NCBI RefSeq assembly: GCF_000424185.1
Contig: NZ_AUJK01000014.1
Location: forward strand, 16,472-80,471
Source: Prevotella sp. AGR2160
GTDB taxonomy: Bacteria; Bacteroidota; Bacteroidia; Bacteroidales; Bacteroidaceae
DNA: 64,000 nt
Direction: 5' to 3'
Part shown: positions 61,878 through 64,000 of the stretch, piece by piece
Position numbering within the stretch: the first letter of the stretch is position 1
Layout of the letters: each line of letters starts with the position of its first letter
Position numbers and translations under genes: made by a program
Notes under the pieces: model-generated
The model's input: the letters and a program-made list of their open reading frames with translations, nothing else
Databases searched by the model: none
Told to the model about the DNA's origin: nothing

Positions 61878-63587
61878 ATGAAGAAAATAACGATCCTCCT
61901 GGCTGCCGTGCTGATGAACATCGGCATCGCCCAGGCACAAAACAACGGCCTTGCCGCTCCCCGTTTCCTCAGTGACAACCACGCCATTGAGCGGGTGACG
62001 ACGACGCAGCGCTATATCCTCCTCCCCGTAGAGGAGAAGGAAGAGACCGCGGAGGTCCGCGTCAACCAGGACAACTACTGCGTCAAGAGTATCCGTGTGC
62101 GCCTGGCCATCGGTAAGCCTGACTATTACGTACCTTTGGATCTGAGTGAGTTTGGCCAGAAGAAGCCGTTGTCTCTCGATATCGTCTTCCCGGCCAACCG
62201 CCGCTCCTCCGGAAATATCGAGACTTTCTCCTGCTGGCAGACGATGAAGGCTTCCGACACCTTCGACAGTAAAAACCGAGAAAAATACCGTCCGGCTTAT
62301 CATCATTCTCCCGCTTGGGGCTGGATGAACGATCCCAATGGCATGTTTTATAAGGACGGCGTGTGGAATCTCTATTTCCAGCATAATCCCTACGGATCTC
62401 TGTGGGACAACATGACGTGGGGCCACTCCACCAGTAAGGATCTCGTACACTGGACTTTCGAGGGTGATCCCGTACAGCCCGATGCCTGGGGCACGATCTT
62501 CAGCGGCTCGAGCATCGTCGACCACGAGAATGCCGCCGGTTACGGCAAGGATGCCATCATCGCCTACTATACCTCCGCCCGTGAGGCGCAGACGCAAAGC
62601 ATGGCCTACAGCACCGACAACGGAAAGACCTTCACGAAGGTTGCCGACAACCCCATCATCACCGTCAAGGCTCCCGACTTCCGTGATCCCCATGTCATCT
62701 ATGCGGAGGACTTCAAAACGTATTATATGCCCGTCTCCTGTGGTCAGCACATGAATATCTATTCCTCGAAGAATCTGAAGGACTGGAAATTCGAGAGCTC
62801 TTTCGGTGAGGGCTATGGCAATCACGACGGCGTATGGGAGTGTCCCGATCTGATGAAGATGAAAAATGGCAAATGGGTGCTTGTCTGCAATATCAACCCC
62901 GGCGGTCCCTTCGGCGGTAGTGCCACCCAATATTTCGTCGGCACGTTCGACGGCCACAAGTTCACGTGCGAGAGCAAGCCCGAGGTGACGAAATGGATGG
63001 ACTATGGCAAGGACCACTATGCCACCGTCACTTTCAACAATGCTCCCGACGGCCGCCATGTCGCCCTGGCGTGGATGAGTAACTGGCAGTATGCCACGCA
63101 GGTGCCTACGCAGCAGTTCCGCTCCGCTAACTCCATACCCCGCGATCTCGAACTCTTCCGTGATGGTGATGAGGAGTATGTGAGTGTCGTTCCTTCCAAG
63201 GAGATGCTCGCCGCCCGCGGTAAGAAACTCAGTAGTCCCTCTGCTGCTTGTGAGATTGTGGTCAGCAATCTTCGCAATGAAGCGACGATCACGCTCAGCA
63301 ATGCTAAGGGCGAGCAGGTGACGATGGTCTACAACGCCAAAGCCAAGACCTTCTCCATGGACCGCCGGAAGAGTGGTCAGAAAGACTTCTCCGAGGCCTT
63401 CCCCGTGGTGACGACGGCGCCTACTCACGGCAAGATCAACAGTCTCCGCATCTTCGTCGATCGCTGTAGCATTGAGGCCTTTGATGCCGATGGCAAAATG
63501 GCAATGACGAATCTCGTATTCCCCTCCTCTCCGTATAATAAGTTGAGTGTAAAGGGTGGTAAGGCAATGATCTTTGAGATCAAGTAA
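61878..63587 (+). CDS. Glycoside hydrolase family 32 (levanase/fructanase)
   Basis: A 569-aa secreted enzyme. ATG at 61878 begins a signal peptide (LLAAVLMNIGIAQAQ); the open frame upstream overlaps susD. Residues 25-125 form an N-terminal domain usual in Bacteroidetes GH32 proteins. The five-bladed propeller has the GH32 motifs: HHSPAWGWMNDPNGMFYKDG (nucleophile Asp), YFQHNPYGSLWDNMTWGHST, FSGSSIVD, DFRDPHVIY (RDP transition-state Asp) and DGVWECPDLMKM (EC acid/base Glu). C-terminal beta sandwich to INSLRIFVDRCSIEAFDADG. Hydrolyses beta-fructans (levan or inulin) or sucrose. Followed by a terminator. Confidence 0.96.
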   Translation: MKKITILLAAVLMNIGIAQAQNNGLAAPRFLSDNHAIERVTTTQRYILLPVEEKEETAEVRVNQDNYCVKSIRVRLAIGKPDYYVPLDLSEFGQKKPLSLDIVFPANRRSSGNIETFSCWQTMKASDTFDSKNREKYRPAYHHSPAWGWMNDPNGMFYKDGVWNLYFQHNPYGSLWDNMTWGHSTSKDLVHWTFEGDPVQPDAWGTIFSGSSIVDHENAAGYGKDAIIAYYTSAREAQTQSMAYSTDNGKTFTKVADNPIITVKAPDFRDPHVIYAEDFKTYYMPVSCGQHMNIYSSKNLKDWKFESSFGEGYGNHDGVWECPDLMKMKNGKWVLVCNINPGGPFGGSATQYFVGTFDGHKFTCESKPEVTKWMDYGKDHYATVTFNNAPDGRHVALAWMSNWQYATQVPTQQFRSANSIPRDLELFRDGDEEYVSVVPSKEMLAARGKKLSSPSAACEIVVSNLRNEATITLSNAKGEQVTMVYNAKAKTFSMDRRKSGQKDFSEAFPVVTTAPTHGKINSLRIFVDRCSIEAFDADGKMAMTNLVFPSSPYNKLSVKGGKAMIFEIK

Positions 63588-63613
63588 TTGGTTGTGTGAT
63601 TTCATTAGTGTGT

Positions 63614-63642
63614 AGAGGCCGACAACGTTGTCGGCCTCTTTT
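63614..63642 (+). terminator. Terminator of the fructan PUL
   Basis: 13-bp perfect arms AGAGGCCGACAAC / GTTGTCGGCCTCT (63614-63626, 63627-63639) and TTTT. Confidence 0.9.
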
Positions 63643-63744
63643 CTGATACCTTTTTGGCCCAAGGGGGATTGTCCGTGGCGGACGGATGCCGCTGCCTAAC
63701 CAAAGAACTTGATATGATAGCGTGCTAAAACTATTTTTTTTGCT

Positions 63745-63752
63745 TACCTTTG
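63745..63752 (+). promoter_or_regulatory. -7 box directly before the transposase start
   Basis: TACCTTTG ends 5 nt before the ATG at 63758; same geometry as at 33953-33966. Confidence 0.45.
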
Positions 63753-63757
63753 CGGTC

Positions 63758-64000
63758 ATGGAACAAGAAAAGATAGACTTCTACAAAGGTTTAGCGATAT
63801 ATATCCTCCCCGAGGGCGTGACTAACTACTTTGACGTGGTGGACTTCAACGAGCAGCCAGCCAAAGATCACGGGAAGCTTTACAAGACCGAGCTTCACAT
63901 ATATCTTGATGAGAAGGACAATCGTCCAGAGGGCTTTGATGGCGTCAAGTCAAACGGCTTCGGTGAAGAGAGGATGATATACGACTTCCCTGTTCGCAAC
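63758..64000 (+). CDS. ISAon1-like transposase, N-terminal part (runs off the window)
   Basis: 81 codons are open to the window end with no stop. The protein begins MEQEKIDFYKGLAIYILPEG, then VTNYFDVVDF, LHIYLDEKDNRPEGFDGVKS and RMIYDFPVRN. This is the pattern of the short N-terminal region of ISAon1-family transposases, which in these genomes is often a separate small ORF before the main DDE transposase gene. The left end of the insertion sequence is probably between the terminator at 63642 and the ATG, but I cannot locate a terminal inverted repeat without the other end. Family assignment rests on N-terminal similarity only. Confidence 0.6.
   Translation, partial: MEQEKIDFYKGLAIYILPEGVTNYFDVVDFNEQPAKDHGKLYKTELHIYLDEKDNRPEGFDGVKSNGFGEERMIYDFPVRN

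Overview
The window looks like the chromosome of a Bacteroidales bacterium, most likely of the Prevotella group. Evidence: repeated TAnnTTTG promoter boxes, SusC/SusD glycan-uptake pairs, fimbrillin-type lipoproteins, a BACON lipoprotein, an NrfHA-ResB-CcsA nitrite reduction cluster and the order sppA-lpxK-pnp-thiL. There are no rRNA genes and one tRNA (Phe).

Layout. 1-4.0 kb is a decayed polysaccharide utilisation locus: an in-frame SusC-SusD chimera, a BACON lipoprotein and a metallophosphoesterase with its middle missing. 4.2-17.1 kb is a long same-strand run of surface genes: fimbrillin-like lipoproteins, a BspA-type leucine-rich-repeat protein, and three proteins with a C-terminal C-type-lectin-like (FISUMP-like) domain. 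16.96-19.7 kb is a complete diversity-generating retroelement (DGR): variable repeat (VR) at the 3' end of the last lipoprotein gene, avd, a MutS-domain-I-like accessory gene, a structured RNA region, the template repeat (TR) and the reverse transcriptase. TR and VR are 136 bp each and differ at 17 positions, every one an adenine in TR. That is the signature of adenine-specific mutagenic retrohoming into the tip domain of a pilus-like lipoprotein, and it is the main discovery here.

19.7-23.5 kb holds repeats, a truncated cysteine-protease gene, trmO, a phytase-like esterase and tRNA-Phe. 23.5-28.3 kb (minus) is sppA-lpxK-pnp-thiL. 28.4-31.6 kb has an esterase, an MBL hydrolase and a ThrE-type exporter. 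31.7-33.7 kb is groSL, followed by a candidate small RNA. 34-38 kb carries an AmgK-like kinase fused to a RapZ C-terminal domain, a MurU-like nucleotidyltransferase (probable UDP-MurNAc salvage) and guaA. 38.2-43.0 kb (minus) is nrfH-nrfA-resB-ccsA plus mscL. 43.3-47.5 kb is gap, miaA and a GH127 enzyme. 47.7-52.3 kb (minus) is a glycogen/alpha-glucan operon (GH133, GT4, GH57). 52.5-56.6 kb has a Crp/Fnr regulator, an OB-fold lipoprotein and a GH28-GH105 pectinase. 56.9-63.6 kb is a compact fructan locus (SusC, SusD, GH32). The window ends inside the N-terminus of an ISAon1-like transposase.

How it fits together: outer-membrane capture and degradation of plant glycans (pectin, arabinan, fructan), intracellular glycogen turnover, anaerobic nitrite respiration, and a surface-display operon whose terminal adhesin can be hypermutated by its own DGR. 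Several genes here have lost their middle parts, and a palindromic repeat family sits at the ends of several genes.
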